Below are positions 42,319-51,636 of a DNA stretch of 64,000 nucleotides, one piece after another. Made by a program: the position numbers and the translations under genes. The notes under the pieces are model-generated. The model saw nothing but the letters and a program-made list of their open reading frames with translations, was not told where the DNA came from and did not search any database. The stretch covers positions 1 to 64,000 of the forward strand of contig CAJYGB010000016.1 of NCBI GenBank assembly GCA_913774355.1, read 5' to 3'. Each line of letters begins with the position of its first letter. Positions within the stretch are counted from its first letter, which is position 1. The DNA comes from an uncultured Chryseobacterium sp. (lineage in GTDB: Bacteria; Bacteroidota; Bacteroidia; Flavobacteriales; Weeksellaceae).

Positions 42319-42501
42319 TCATTTGGAAAAATTTCCAAGAATGATTCCCAAAGGTCCAACAACCGGGAAAAAGAAAACCGCCAGATAAGGCAGAAGTCCC
42401 GATTTACTTCTGTATAAAAGCATTATAGCAGAAATATAGAGTGCTATAACCGCTACAGCAGCAAAAATAATGTGAAAAGCATTAATCGATAATATATTCA
42501 T
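42319..42501 (-). CDS. Small membrane protein, PLD nuclease N-terminal (PLDc_N)-like
   Basis: 60 residues: two hydrophobic segments (IIFAAVAVIALYISAIMLLY and LLPYLAVFFFPVVGPLGIIL) joined by a short polar loop. It resembles the PLDc_N domain found as short stand-alone proteins in Bacteroidota. The role is unknown. It lies 15 nt after the long disordered TPR-like gene and may be the last gene of the lptE operon. Confidence 0.6.
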   Translation of the reverse strand: MNILSINAFHIIFAAVAVIALYISAIMLLYRSKSGLLPYLAVFFFPVVGPLGIILGNFSK

Positions 42502-42516
42502 GATATTTGTTTTTGG

Positions 42517-44838
42517 TTATCCTTTTGTTCGGAAATCTTTAATTTCCTGAATCTTTCCTTCGTAGTATTTTTTCTTTTCAGGGGTTTTTCTGATCAGAAT
42601 TTCAAATGCTTTAATGGCTTTTGTATAAAGTTTCTGCTCAAAATACAGGTTGGCCAATGTTTCTGTCATCAGATGCGAAATATCATCACCTTTTTCCCTG
42701 ATGATAAAACTGCTTTCCTCTTTAAGCTGGCTTATCCTTGGATTATTTTCAATAAAGGTCTCGATCACCTTGTTTTTCAGCTCGGTTTTATCTTTTCTTG
42801 CCTCTTCATTCCTGTCGATTTTCAGCCAGCTCTGCCAGGTATTGATAAATCCGGGAACATTACTGTCAAAAGGATTTGACTTTGCCTTTTCGGATGGCTG
42901 TTCATCAGGCTTACTAGTACTTTCTGTTTCAGCATCCTGATTTTCCTGATCAGACTGTTTTTTTTCAGACTGAGGAATTGTCCATCCGGAACCGAAGAAT
43001 GAAACATTCATTACCGGTGCTTCTTCTTTCGTTTCCTCCGAAGCGGCCATGTTACTTTCTGCTTCAGGCTGTTCAGATGCTCCAACGGGAGCTTCAGGGA
43101 TCACATTTTCAGGTTCAGAAATTTCTTCGGTTTGATTTAAAATTTCTTCTTCAGCTTCAGGCTCTCTATGTTGAATCGTTTCCTGATGCACTTCTTGTTT
43201 AGGTTGTTCAGGAACGAACTGAGGGGCTTCCGCAGGTCTATTCAGCAAAGAATCCGGAATATTTGAGTCAAAAGCCATTGGTTTCCATGATCTTGTTTCC
43301 GGCTCTTTTTCTGCCGGAATTTCAGGGGCTTCCGCTTTTGTTTCTTCTTTTAATTCACCAATACTTTCAGATTCAGGCTCCTGTTTTTCTTCAATTTCCG
43401 GGTTTTCGGGTTCAGCAGGTTTTACTTCAAAATGCTGGGTTTCCGCAAAGCTGATATCATGCCCTGTATTTGCAGGCTCTTCTTCCTGTCTTTTAATTTC
43501 TTCGGAAGCCGCTCTTTCCTTCATTTTCTTCTCTACTTCTTCAATAAGGCGGCGCATTTCATCTTCATGTTTGCTGAGGTTCTGCTGAGGGATCTGATTG
43601 ATGGTTTGACGTTCATTAGGCTGAATTTTCACTTCCGGCAGAAAAGATTCCGTGCCGTGGAAACTTAATTCGGATTGATCCTGAACGGCCTCTTTTACTG
43701 TTTCAGATGAGATTTCATCCTCGTTGATGATTTTTTCAGGCGTAAATTCTGCCACTTCCGGTATGCTATTTACATCTGAATTTTTTTCAGAATCCTTATT
43801 TACCGTTTCAGGTTCTTTTATTTCTTCTTTATCGTCAGCAGCAACCTTTATCTCAGGCATGAAAGCGTCGGTTTCATGGAAACTCAGCGCTGATTCATCG
43901 GAAATTTCTTCCTGCTCAGATTCACTATTTAAGTTTTCTTCCCCGATAACGGTTTCCGGTTTAAATTCCTCTGTCTTTTCCGCCTGTATATTTTCCGAAC
44001 TTTGAGTGTCAGCACTAATTTCTTTGCTTTCTGCTTCTTCAGAACCCTCCTCCTGCATCGTATCCAGGATAACTTTTACTTCATGGAAATCCGCTTCGGA
44101 TGGTTCCGTTTCCCTTTCCTGATCAACCGGCTCTGCCATTGCGGCCTCATTTTCTTTAATGGGATGCTCATCAGGTGTTTCGGAAGTGACATTTTCTGTC
44201 GGGTGATTTTCTTCCGAAACATCAGAAAGTTCTTCCTTCTTCTCCATTTTCTGGGTAACGATAGAGCCTGATTCCAGCGTGGATTCAAGATCTATGGTTT
44301 CCACCGTATCATCATTAAGGAAATTCTCTTCGCCCTCGAAAAGAATTCTGTTACGTTCTCCGTTTACGTAGATATGCTTGATTTCTTCTCTCGGAGGAGG
44401 AAGAATACGCGTTTCTTCCTGTTCTTGCTTTTCAGCGGTTTCCTGTTTTGGTAATTCGGCCGTTTCAGTTTCAGCCACAACCGGGTCTTCCCTTTTGATC
44501 GGAAAACTGCCTGCTTTGGCCTCATACAGAACTTTTAACGGATTTTCTGCAGAAACAGGTTTTTCCTGCACCGTTTCCTGCTTTATTTCAGGCTTCAAAC
44601 GCTGCTGGATCTTACCGTTAATCAGCTGATACAGGATTTTTTTATCCGTAGTATAGGCTGCAGTAGTAGACAACACCCGCTGATAGTTTTCTTTATCATA
44701 TAAATGTACCCCGTACAAGTATAATGCTCTGATATTCTGAACATAGGGAAAAGAATTAATCTCTTCTTTCAGAAGATTTAAATCTTCTGACTGAATATTT
44801 TTCGGGGTCTTTAATAATTCTAAAACTCTATGATTCAT
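42517..44838 (-). CDS. Long acidic disordered protein with C-terminal TPR-like helices
   Basis: 773 residues. Residues 1-75 form a small helical domain (FPYVQNIRALYLYGVHLYDK). About 110-650 is very rich in Glu, Pro, Ser and Thr and looks disordered. The final 100 residues are TPR-like (SHLMTETLANLYFEQKLYTK, AIKAFEILIRKTPEKKKYY). In the disordered part a short motif of the form SFxxTxxFxPEVK recurs: SFHETDAFMPEIKV, SFHGTESFLPEVKI, SFAETQHFEVKP. FDSN(I/V)P recurs near the end. No signal peptide is present, so it is probably cytoplasmic. It starts 1 nt after the lptE stop, which suggests a link to envelope assembly or secretion. Confidence 0.75.
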   Translation of the reverse strand: MNHRVLELLKTPKNIQSEDLNLLKEEINSFPYVQNIRALYLYGVHLYDKENYQRVLSTTAAYTTDKKILYQLINGKIQQRLKPEIKQETVQEKPVSAENPLKVLYEAKAGSFPIKREDPVVAETETAELPKQETAEKQEQEETRILPPPREEIKHIYVNGERNRILFEGEENFLNDDTVETIDLESTLESGSIVTQKMEKKEELSDVSEENHPTENVTSETPDEHPIKENEAAMAEPVDQERETEPSEADFHEVKVILDTMQEEGSEEAESKEISADTQSSENIQAEKTEEFKPETVIGEENLNSESEQEEISDESALSFHETDAFMPEIKVAADDKEEIKEPETVNKDSEKNSDVNSIPEVAEFTPEKIINEDEISSETVKEAVQDQSELSFHGTESFLPEVKIQPNERQTINQIPQQNLSKHEDEMRRLIEEVEKKMKERAASEEIKRQEEEPANTGHDISFAETQHFEVKPAEPENPEIEEKQEPESESIGELKEETKAEAPEIPAEKEPETRSWKPMAFDSNIPDSLLNRPAEAPQFVPEQPKQEVHQETIQHREPEAEEEILNQTEEISEPENVIPEAPVGASEQPEAESNMAASEETKEEAPVMNVSFFGSGWTIPQSEKKQSDQENQDAETESTSKPDEQPSEKAKSNPFDSNVPGFINTWQSWLKIDRNEEARKDKTELKNKVIETFIENNPRISQLKEESSFIIREKGDDISHLMTETLANLYFEQKLYTKAIKAFEILIRKTPEKKKYYEGKIQEIKDFRTKG

Positions 44839-44839
44839 C

Positions 44840-45391
44840 TTACCAATTCGCTACAATATCGTTAAATATCTTGTTTATAATTCTGTCCGTCGCAATTTTA
44901 ACCTGAGAAGATTCGATCTCAGACTGCGACAGGTTACTGTTGAAAACCGCCTCATCACTGTATGTCCTGTCGAAGCTGAAGTCCGGGTGAAGCTTATTTT
45001 CATAATGTACTTTCACCGTAATCGTCAGTTTGTTCTGGGATTGTTGTGTCACCCCGCCAGTATTCTGGTTGGTTACCGTATTGGAACCGATGGTGGTGGG
45101 AGTAATCGAGTAATCCGTAATTTCACCCTCTACCAGGATATCGGGGTTTTCTTTGGTTCCTTTCAGGGTTGTCCGTTGCAGAAAACGGTTCTGGATATCC
45201 GTGGAAAACTGCTGCGACAGGGTCGGGTTTACCAACGGTGCATTGTTCGGGAACTCGTTGATCTGAATGGTTTTTTCATCCGTAAGGGACGAACCGGTGA
45301 AGCTGTAGCAGGAGTTTAGCATTCCCAGGCACAGCAGCAAAAGCCAGAACTTCGGCTGCCTGATTTTGATATTCTTAATTTTAAAATTCAT
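44840..45391 (-). CDS. lptE: LPS-assembly lipoprotein LptE
   Basis: 183 residues from the ATG at 45391 (MNFKIKNIKIRQPKFW). A lipoprotein signal ends LNSC (near residue 28), then CYSFTGSSL, the usual Bacteroidota LptE start. The rest is the compact alpha/beta fold that plugs the LptD barrel during LPS export. It overlaps the upstream membrane-protein gene by 11 nt. Confidence 0.88.
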   Translation of the reverse strand: MNFKIKNIKIRQPKFWLLLLCLGMLNSCYSFTGSSLTDEKTIQINEFPNNAPLVNPTLSQQFSTDIQNRFLQRTTLKGTKENPDILVEGEITDYSITPTTIGSNTVTNQNTGGVTQQSQNKLTITVKVHYENKLHPDFSFDRTYSDEAVFNSNLSQSEIESSQVKIATDRIINKIFNDIVANW

Positions 45392-46070
45392 TTTTAATTC
45401 CAATTTCCTGAATTTCGTCATAGGTTACCTGCTTCATTGCATCTTCGTAAGCAAAATAGTGGCAGACATATACCAATGGTAATGTAAAAATAAGGCCAAT
45501 AAAACAGGCAATTACCCCTAACTGTCCTAATATTCCGACAACCAATGAATATAGGAAAATCGTCAACAGGTTGCCTTTAGTCATAGTAACGGACATTTTC
45601 CATGCTGTTTTAACTTCTGTAATCCCGCCCAAAGAAATCAGCGCAGGCATATAAAAACCTTTTAAACAGACAATTAAAATGGCAATATATACAACAAACA
45701 TATAAATCATAAAAACAAACGGAAGTCCTGCCGAAGCATCTCTGTCGGCCATAGACGGCATTATCACAATCATCGGGATATAGATTAGCATTACCCCTCC
45801 GATTAAAATTAACTGCAGGATAAAATACGGCGTAAACTGGTCAAAGTTAAAAATATCACCTGCGCTTACCTGTTTTCCGGACCTTAAATCCCGGCAGTAT
45901 CTGTAGAAATTACCGATAGCGAGCAGCCCGCAGAACGGAATAATGCACATCAGCATACAGAGGAGAAAGGCCCCAAGAACACTCCCGAAATTATTTTTCA
46001 TAAAATCAAATCCGTTGCTGATGTATTCACCCAGTTTGAAATCGACAGGCCTTGCATTAATTTTCACCAT
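45381..46070 (-). CDS. Multi-pass membrane protein, DUF975-like
   Basis: 229 residues with about five or six membrane segments after an amphipathic start (FKLGEYISNGFDFMKNNFGS). The pattern of a helical membrane protein with VKTAWKMSVTMTKGN resembles DUF975-type proteins. Close relatives are sometimes labelled beta-carotene monooxygenase, which nothing here supports. The function is unknown. It sits between the sigma-54 activator (16 nt upstream) and lptE. Confidence 0.65.
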   Translation of the reverse strand: MVKINARPVDFKLGEYISNGFDFMKNNFGSVLGAFLLCMLMCIIPFCGLLAIGNFYRYCRDLRSGKQVSAGDIFNFDQFTPYFILQLILIGGVMLIYIPMIVIMPSMADRDASAGLPFVFMIYMFVVYIAILIVCLKGFYMPALISLGGITEVKTAWKMSVTMTKGNLLTIFLYSLVVGILGQLGVIACFIGLIFTLPLVYVCHYFAYEDAMKQVTYDEIQEIGIKNEF

Positions 46071-46086
46071 AATTTAATTTTTTAGT

Positions 46087-47382
46087 TTATTCTTCTAAGT
46101 TATATTGTTTTATTTTTCTGTATAAAGTTCTTTGCGAAATCCCGAGTTCATCCGCTGCTTTGTTTCTTCTGCCTTTATGCTTTTCCAGGGCTTTGATGAT
46201 CAGATCTTTTTCATTATTCTGCAAAGACAGGGATTCCGGCCGGTTTTCTTCAATCTCAATGTCTTCGATGTCTTCATAGCTGTTTTCCGGTTCGGACATG
46301 ATCGTCGGATTCTGGATGACAGGATTCGTGATGCTATTGTTTTCAAAATACAGCAATGAACCCGGGGCTACATTTTGTTGCTGAGTCTCGGGCGTATAAA
46401 TCCTGTTGATTAAGTTTTTTTCATGATTACTCAGATCCGAAGTCCCTCGGTTCTTTATGAGTTCCGAAGTTAAGGATTTTAAATCATTAATATCGTTTCT
46501 CATGTCAAACAGAATTTTGTACATAATTTCCCTTTCGCTTCCGAAGTCGTTCTGCTTCTGGCTGTTGGGCGTATTCACCACCATTGGAAGGTGGGATTCC
46601 ATCGGGATGTACTCTGCCAGTTTTTCAACCGTTACATGCCGCTCTCTTTCCACAACGGTCATTTGCTCAACCAGGTTTCTAAGTTGACGGACATTTCCGG
46701 GGAAGGTATAATTTTCCACGTAGTGCACAGCACTGGGATCCAGCTCCAGTTCAGGCATCCTGTATTTTTCTGCAAAATCGATAGCAAATTTCCGGAACAG
46801 CAAATGAATATCGCCCTTTCTTTCTCTTAACGGCGGCATATCGATCTGTACGGTATTCAGACGATAGTACAGGTCCTCCCGGAATCTTCCGTCCTGGATA
46901 GCCTTCATCATATTGACATTGGTTGCCGCTACGATTCTTACATTCGTTTTTTGCACCTGTGAAGAGCCTACTTTCATGAATTCTCCGCTTTCCAGTACCC
47001 GAAGTAAACGGACCTGCGTCTGTAAAGGCAGTTCTCCCACCTCATCCAGGAAGATCGTTCCGCCATCGGCGACCTCAAAGTATCCCTTCCGGGTTGTTGT
47101 TGCTCCGGTAAATGCTCCTTTCTCGTGTCCGAACAATTCAGAGTCGATGGTACCTTCCGGAATGGCACCGCAGTTTACCACGATATAAGGCTGATGTTTT
47201 CTTTTGGATTCCGAATGGATGATTTTAGGGATAAATTCTTTCCCGACGCCGCTTTCCCCGATCACGAGAACCGAAATATCGGTAGGGGCTACCTGGATGG
47301 CTTTTTCCAGAGCGCGGTTTAAAGCCGGAAAGTTTCCGATGATCCCGAAACGGTTTTTTATATTTTGCAAATCGTTGCTCAT
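46087..47382 (-). CDS. Sigma-54-dependent transcriptional activator
   Basis: 431 residues without a receiver domain. The AAA+ domain begins near residue 12: Walker A GESGVGKE (42-49), the sigma-54 contact loop GAFTGA (89-94), Walker B GTIFLDEVGELP and the arginine-finger region FREDLYYRLN. A linker (about 270-385) leads to a Fis-type helix-turn-helix (KHKGRRNKAADELGISQRTL). With no obvious sensor domain, its signal is unknown. In Flavobacteriia it heads a conserved set with lptE. Confidence 0.93.
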   Translation of the reverse strand: MSNDLQNIKNRFGIIGNFPALNRALEKAIQVAPTDISVLVIGESGVGKEFIPKIIHSESKRKHQPYIVVNCGAIPEGTIDSELFGHEKGAFTGATTTRKGYFEVADGGTIFLDEVGELPLQTQVRLLRVLESGEFMKVGSSQVQKTNVRIVAATNVNMMKAIQDGRFREDLYYRLNTVQIDMPPLRERKGDIHLLFRKFAIDFAEKYRMPELELDPSAVHYVENYTFPGNVRQLRNLVEQMTVVERERHVTVEKLAEYIPMESHLPMVVNTPNSQKQNDFGSEREIMYKILFDMRNDINDLKSLTSELIKNRGTSDLSNHEKNLINRIYTPETQQQNVAPGSLLYFENNSITNPVIQNPTIMSEPENSYEDIEDIEIEENRPESLSLQNNEKDLIIKALEKHKGRRNKAADELGISQRTLYRKIKQYNLEE

Positions 47383-47452
47383 AAGTAAATTTTTAGATTA
47401 TTTTTCGCAGTTTCCTGCAGTTTGATTAATTTTTTAAATAATTTCCCTTAAA

Positions 47453-47884
47453 TTAACCTATCTCACTTAAATAATCTTTGTTTCTGACTTTTGAAACTTT
47501 TGTTTTAAAATATAAAATTTTAGCAAAAAACAGCTCTCTGTTTTTTCTTTCGAAGTTTTTGAGAATTAAAGCATGCTTTTTTTTCTGAGAAAAGTCTGCT
47601 TGTAATGTATGTTTGTAGAAAGTTTTTCCTTCGTATACTTTAAAAATTGTACCGATAAGATCAATAGCATTCCGCTTCTGACTGATTCCGAAATATTGTC
47701 CGGCATTTCCTTCTGTATAGACCTTTTCTGCTCCTTCATCATGCTGATGTAAAATCTGATGATACAGCTCGTACAATTGCTTACAATCTTCACTTTCAGC
47801 ATTTCCGTTATTGATCTGGGCAGAAATATTACTGCAGATAATTACCAACAATACACTTAGGCAATATTTATGAAATTTTTCCAT
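47453..47884 (-). CDS. Small secreted protein of unknown function
   Basis: 143 residues with a signal peptide (YCLSVLLVIICSNISAQ). The mature part is charged, with a helical start and a basic end (KTKVSKVRNKDY). No family is recognised. It overlaps the DUF1016 nuclease gene by 17 nt, so it is cotranscribed with it, and is separated from the sigma-54 activator gene by 70 nt. Confidence 0.5.
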   Translation of the reverse strand: MEKFHKYCLSVLLVIICSNISAQINNGNAESEDCKQLYELYHQILHQHDEGAEKVYTEGNAGQYFGISQKRNAIDLIGTIFKVYEGKTFYKHTLQADFSQKKKHALILKNFERKNRELFFAKILYFKTKVSKVRNKDYLSEIG

Positions 47885-48923
47885 TGTCTGAGTTTAAAAT
47901 GTTAATAAAATCTTCTTTACTTGGTAATACTGTAAAATATTTACTTGCAAAAATCTGTTCGTTGTTCTCTGGTAAGGTATATTGTACAAGAGCCTCGCTT
48001 TTATCCTGGCAAAGAATAATCCCTATGGTTTTATTTTCATCTTCAAGGCGTTTTTCACGATCATAATAATTTACATACATCTGCATCTGGCCGATATCCT
48101 GGTGCCTTAATTCACCGATTTTCACATCGATCAATACAAAACATTTCAAAATCCTGTTGTAAAATACCAGATCGATGTAAAAATGCTTTTCTTCAAAAGT
48201 AATCCTTTGCTGTCTTCCGGCAAATGTAAAACCATTTCCCAATTCCAGCAGAAAATGTTCTAATTTATCAATTAATTCAGATTCATGGTCGTTTTCGGAA
48301 TAATCCGGTTTTTCAGATAAGCCTAAAAATTCCAGGATATACGGGTCTTTAATCAGGTCTTTGGGTTTTTCTATAATCTGCCCTTTTTCAGCAAGCTGAA
48401 AAATCTCTTCCTTATTCTTACTTAACGACAGTCTTGTATATAAAGCAGAGTCATACTGTCTTTGCAGCTCCCTTAAGCTCCAGTTGTTTTTATCGCTTTC
48501 TATTTCGTAAAAACTTCTTTCATTTGGATCTTTAATCCGCATCAATTTCAGATAATGAGACCATGAAAGGTTGAATTTAATAAGTGAAGACTGTTGAATT
48601 GTATTTATATTTTCAGATTCCGCAGACAGTGTCTGCGGAATTGAATAAGACAAATAAAATTGTCTCATTTGCTCTAAATTCCTCTGAGAAAACCCCTTAC
48701 CGAATCTTTTGGTAAGATGTAAAGACAAATCTTTCAGAACTGCCTTGCCATACTCAGCCCGGCTTTCACCATGCTGATCATCCTCCACAATCATTCTTCC
48801 GACTTCAAAGTAGGTAAGCACAATAGTCTGATTAACGGCAACGACAACTTTATTCCTTGCATTTTCGAGCAATGCGGAAATATTCTGTAAAAGCTGTTCA
48901 TTGGTTAATCCTTCAGGCATCAT
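47868..48923 (-). CDS. DUF1016/YhcG-family PD-(D/E)XK nuclease
   Basis: 351 residues. The N-terminal DUF1016_N part (YFEVGRMIVEDDQHGESRAE, YGKAVLKDLSLHLTKRFGKG, FSQRNLEQMRQFYLSY) is followed by the nuclease domain: HFYIDLVFYNRILKCFVLID with catalytic Asp, then DVKIGELRHQDIGQMQMYVN. The usual (E/D)xK reads DVK here. YhcG proteins are often mobile and found near restriction or toxin loci; their cellular role is not settled. It starts within the miaB stop (TAATG). Confidence 0.9.
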   Translation of the reverse strand: MMPEGLTNEQLLQNISALLENARNKVVVAVNQTIVLTYFEVGRMIVEDDQHGESRAEYGKAVLKDLSLHLTKRFGKGFSQRNLEQMRQFYLSYSIPQTLSAESENINTIQQSSLIKFNLSWSHYLKLMRIKDPNERSFYEIESDKNNWSLRELQRQYDSALYTRLSLSKNKEEIFQLAEKGQIIEKPKDLIKDPYILEFLGLSEKPDYSENDHESELIDKLEHFLLELGNGFTFAGRQQRITFEEKHFYIDLVFYNRILKCFVLIDVKIGELRHQDIGQMQMYVNYYDREKRLEDENKTIGIILCQDKSEALVQYTLPENNEQIFASKYFTVLPSKEDFINILNSDNGKIS

Positions 48924-50383
48924 TATTTTGAAACAGTTTCCCCTAAAAGTGTGCCCTGTGTATTGTCAAAAACAAAAACATCCACAATGTCACCAATTTT
49001 CTGGCCTTCCAGTTTATCGAAAACACAAACGGCATTCTGGGAGTTTCTTCCTTTCCACTGGTTTTCATTCTTTTTGGAAGTTCCTTCAATCAGGACCTGA
49101 TGAACTCTTCCTACATAGGATTTCATCCTGTTTCTGGACAGTTCCCCCTGTAAAGCAATTACTTCCGCCAGACGTCTTTGTTTAACATCAGCCGGAATAT
49201 TGTCCTCCATTTTCTTATGCGCCGGCGTTCCCGGTCTTTCGGAGTAGGCAAACATATAACCGTAGTCGTATTCCACTTCCCTCATCAGGCTTAACGTATC
49301 CTGGTGATCTTCTTCCGTTTCGTTGCAGAAGCCTACGATCATATCCTGGGAAAATGCAACTTCCGGAACAATTTCTTTGGCTTTTTTAATTAAATCAAGA
49401 TATTCTTCACGGGTATGTTGCCTGTTCATCGCTTCAAGCATATTATTGCTTCCGCTCTGCACCGGTAAGTGAACGTATTTACAGATATTATCGTGTTTCG
49501 CCATCATTCTGAACACCTCCAGGCTCATGTCCTGCGGGTTGGATGTCGAGAAACGGATTCTCATTTCCGGAACCGCTTTCGCTACCAGATCAAGCAATTG
49601 GGCAAAATTGACAGCCGTTGCCTGCTGCATCTCAGAAGCTTTGGCAAAATCTTTTTTAGGCCCGCCTCCATACCAAAGGTAAGAGTCTACATTCTGGCCT
49701 AACAACGTAATTTCTTTATAACCACTGTTCCAAAGATCTTTGCATTCTTCTAAAATGGAATGCGGATCGCGGCTTCTTTCACGGCCTCTGGTAAAAGGGA
49801 CTACACAAAAGGTGCACATATTATCGCAGCCTCTGGTAATGGTAACATAAGCCGTAACTCCATTGCCGCCCAGACGGACCGGATTGATATCCGCATAAGT
49901 CTCTTCCTTTGAAAGAATAACATTGATGGCATCCCTACCGTCTTCCGTTTCCTTCAGAAGATTCGGTAAATCTCTGTAAGCATCCGGACCAACAACAAGA
50001 TCAACTAACTGTTCTTCTTCCAGGAATTTGGTTTTTAATCTTTCCGCCATACAGCCGAGAACCCCCACCGTCATGTTCGGTTTTTCTTTTTTCAGGTTTT
50101 TAAACTGGGACAGGCGCATTCTTACGGTCTGTTCCGCCTTTTCACGGATGGAACAGGTGTTTAAAAGGATAAGGTCTGCCTCTTCAACTTTCAGTGTTGT
50201 ATTGTAGCCCTGTTCATTTAAAATGGACGCAACAATTTCAGAGTCAGAGAAATTCATCTGACAACCGTAGCTCTCTAAAAACAATTTCTTTGAGTTTCCG
50301 TCTTTTTCCGCAATGGCAAAAGCTTCGCCCTGTTTGGTTTCGTCTATATATTTTTCCTGCACGATAATCGGTTTAAAGTTCAA
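48923..50383 (-). CDS. miaB: tRNA-2-methylthio-N6-dimethylallyladenosine synthase
   Basis: 486 residues. MiaB adds the methylthio group at A37. The N-terminal UPF0004 domain has Cys in [24 protein letters not shown] and [10 protein letters not shown] for one 4Fe-4S cluster. The radical SAM motif CDNMCTFC holds the other, and a TRAM domain ends the protein. There is no ATG start: TTG at 50383 gives MNFKPIIV, or GTG at 50362 gives [10 protein letters not shown], which may be the true start. It is followed with 1-nt overlap by the DUF1016 gene. Confidence 0.95.
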   Translation of the reverse strand: MNFKPIIVQEKYIDETKQGEAFAIAEKDGNSKKLFLESYGCQMNFSDSEIVASILNEQGYNTTLKVEEADLILLNTCSIREKAEQTVRMRLSQFKNLKKEKPNMTVGVLGCMAERLKTKFLEEEQLVDLVVGPDAYRDLPNLLKETEDGRDAINVILSKEETYADINPVRLGGNGVTAYVTITRGCDNMCTFCVVPFTRGRERSRDPHSILEECKDLWNSGYKEITLLGQNVDSYLWYGGGPKKDFAKASEMQQATAVNFAQLLDLVAKAVPEMRIRFSTSNPQDMSLEVFRMMAKHDNICKYVHLPVQSGSNNMLEAMNRQHTREEYLDLIKKAKEIVPEVAFSQDMIVGFCNETEEDHQDTLSLMREVEYDYGYMFAYSERPGTPAHKKMEDNIPADVKQRRLAEVIALQGELSRNRMKSYVGRVHQVLIEGTSKKNENQWKGRNSQNAVCVFDKLEGQKIGDIVDVFVFDNTQGTLLGETVSK

Positions 50384-50442
50384 CGTTTAAAAATTTAAGG
50401 TTATCCGAACCCTGAATTTTTGTTTTGAACATATTGAATTTG

Positions 50443-50450
50443 CAAAGATA
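50443..50450 (-). promoter_or_regulatory. -7 box of miaB
   Basis: TATCTTTG on the minus strand, then CAAAT, 59 nt before the TTG start. The AAATTTAAGG and TTTAAAC words between it and the gene recur before the DUF1287 gene (22382-22413). Confidence 0.6.
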
Positions 50451-50476
50451 CAAAATATTGTGACAGAATGGCAGGA

Positions 50477-51205
50477 TTATCTTTCATAGAAATTCGTAGA
50501 AAAATCCATGGGGAAAACTATTTTTTGTTTTATCGGAATGTTGGAATATAATGCGGGCTTCCACATTTTTTTGAGACGGGATAAAGTTCTCAAAAAATCT
50601 ACATTAAATTTTCGGTCATAAATTTCCGGATATATTCTTGGACTGGTAATAAATCCATTTTTATCAACATAGAATTCTAAATTAATGGTGCCATTGATAT
50701 GGTAGTCTGCGAATAAACTCATGAATTCATCATGGAAGTCCTCCCTGAATTTTTCATATCCTCCGGGATATTTGGCAGAAATCATAAAGCTGTTCGCATT
50801 ATAGTTCTGCTGGTAATTATCCACCACATCTTTCGGATACAAAACAAATTCTGCAAGAGCTCCTAATTTTTTCCCTTTTACTTCTGCCGGTTTCCAGTTT
50901 TTTAAATTTTTAAGTAACTCCAAGGAAATAGCATAAGCACATTTATTCTTGCTAATATTAGCTGTATCGGAATCTTTTACAAGTTTAACGACAGCATCTT
51001 TTGTAATAATAAATCTTGGCTGATATATTTCCTGATCGCCACATTTTTTAATGTTATTTTTAATTAAGTAATCATGAGATTCTTTATAGAAATTAACCAA
51101 ACCTCCTTCATAAAAATCCTGGCCTTTAGGATACACATCCAGAATTTGTGCTGTACAGGAAGAAATAATTATGATTGCAATACAACTCAAAAGCCTTTTA
51201 ATCAT
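50477..51205 (-). CDS. Secreted TonB-C-like protein 3 of operon
   Basis: 242 residues from the ATG at 51205 (MIKRLLSCIAIIIISSC); another ATG at 51211 adds two residues. The N-terminus is a signal peptide, with SSC a possible lipobox. YPGGYEKFREDF aligns with YPGG or FPGG motifs in the paralogues, and the C-terminal strands (INLEFYVDKNGFITSPRIYP, MWKPALYSNIPIKQKIVFPM) are TonB-C-like. It has no N-terminal anchor-linker of real TonB. It is the last gene of a three-gene operon. Confidence 0.6.
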   Translation of the reverse strand: MIKRLLSCIAIIIISSCTAQILDVYPKGQDFYEGGLVNFYKESHDYLIKNNIKKCGDQEIYQPRFIITKDAVVKLVKDSDTANISKNKCAYAISLELLKNLKNWKPAEVKGKKLGALAEFVLYPKDVVDNYQQNYNANSFMISAKYPGGYEKFREDFHDEFMSLFADYHINGTINLEFYVDKNGFITSPRIYPEIYDRKFNVDFLRTLSRLKKMWKPALYSNIPIKQKIVFPMDFSTNFYER

Positions 51206-51614
51206 GGTCATAAGTGTTATGGCTAAAATTTACTTTCATAACAAATTTAGAATCTACCGGGACTCCATTTTGAAGCGCTGCCTTCCATTTGCCTTTTACT
51301 TTTTTGGCAGCGTAATTTATGTCATCAATAAACATTTCATTGTTTTTAAACTTCGGAAGTATATCGATGTTGCTGATTTTACCTTTAGGATCGATATTAA
51401 AAATGAAGGTCACTTTTCCCTGAACCGCATATAAAGCCATATCAATGTACGCATGAACCATATTCATAAATTCCTGCTTAAAAGCTTCGTCACCACCCGG
51501 GAATTCCGCTTTCTGATAATCTGCTATTGCAGTTTGTGGCTGAGCATTATTTGACTGCGAAAAACCCTTACCGCTGAAAAGCAATAAAGGCAATAGTAAA
51601 AGATATTTTTTCAT
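51198..51614 (-). CDS. Secreted TonB-C-like protein 2 of operon
   Basis: 138 residues with a signal peptide (YLLLLPLLLFSGKGFSQ). FPGGDEAFKQEFMNMVHAYI, VTFIFNIDPKGKISNIDI and GKWKAALQNGVPVDSKFVMK make up the TonB-C-like domain. Closest to its upstream neighbour in layout. It overlaps the next gene by 8 nt (or 14 if that gene begins at 51211) and follows the previous one by 22 nt. Confidence 0.65.
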   Translation of the reverse strand: MKKYLLLLPLLLFSGKGFSQSNNAQPQTAIADYQKAEFPGGDEAFKQEFMNMVHAYIDMALYAVQGKVTFIFNIDPKGKISNIDILPKFKNNEMFIDDINYAAKKVKGKWKAALQNGVPVDSKFVMKVNFSHNTYDHD

Positions 51615-51636
51615 GGTTAAAATAGGAGCGTAAATT

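Noticed and set aside
42319..44838. secG expected after the TPR-like gene
   Set aside because: The small gene at 42319 has two hydrophobic segments like SecG, but its sequence fits PLDc_N better and lacks SecG features.
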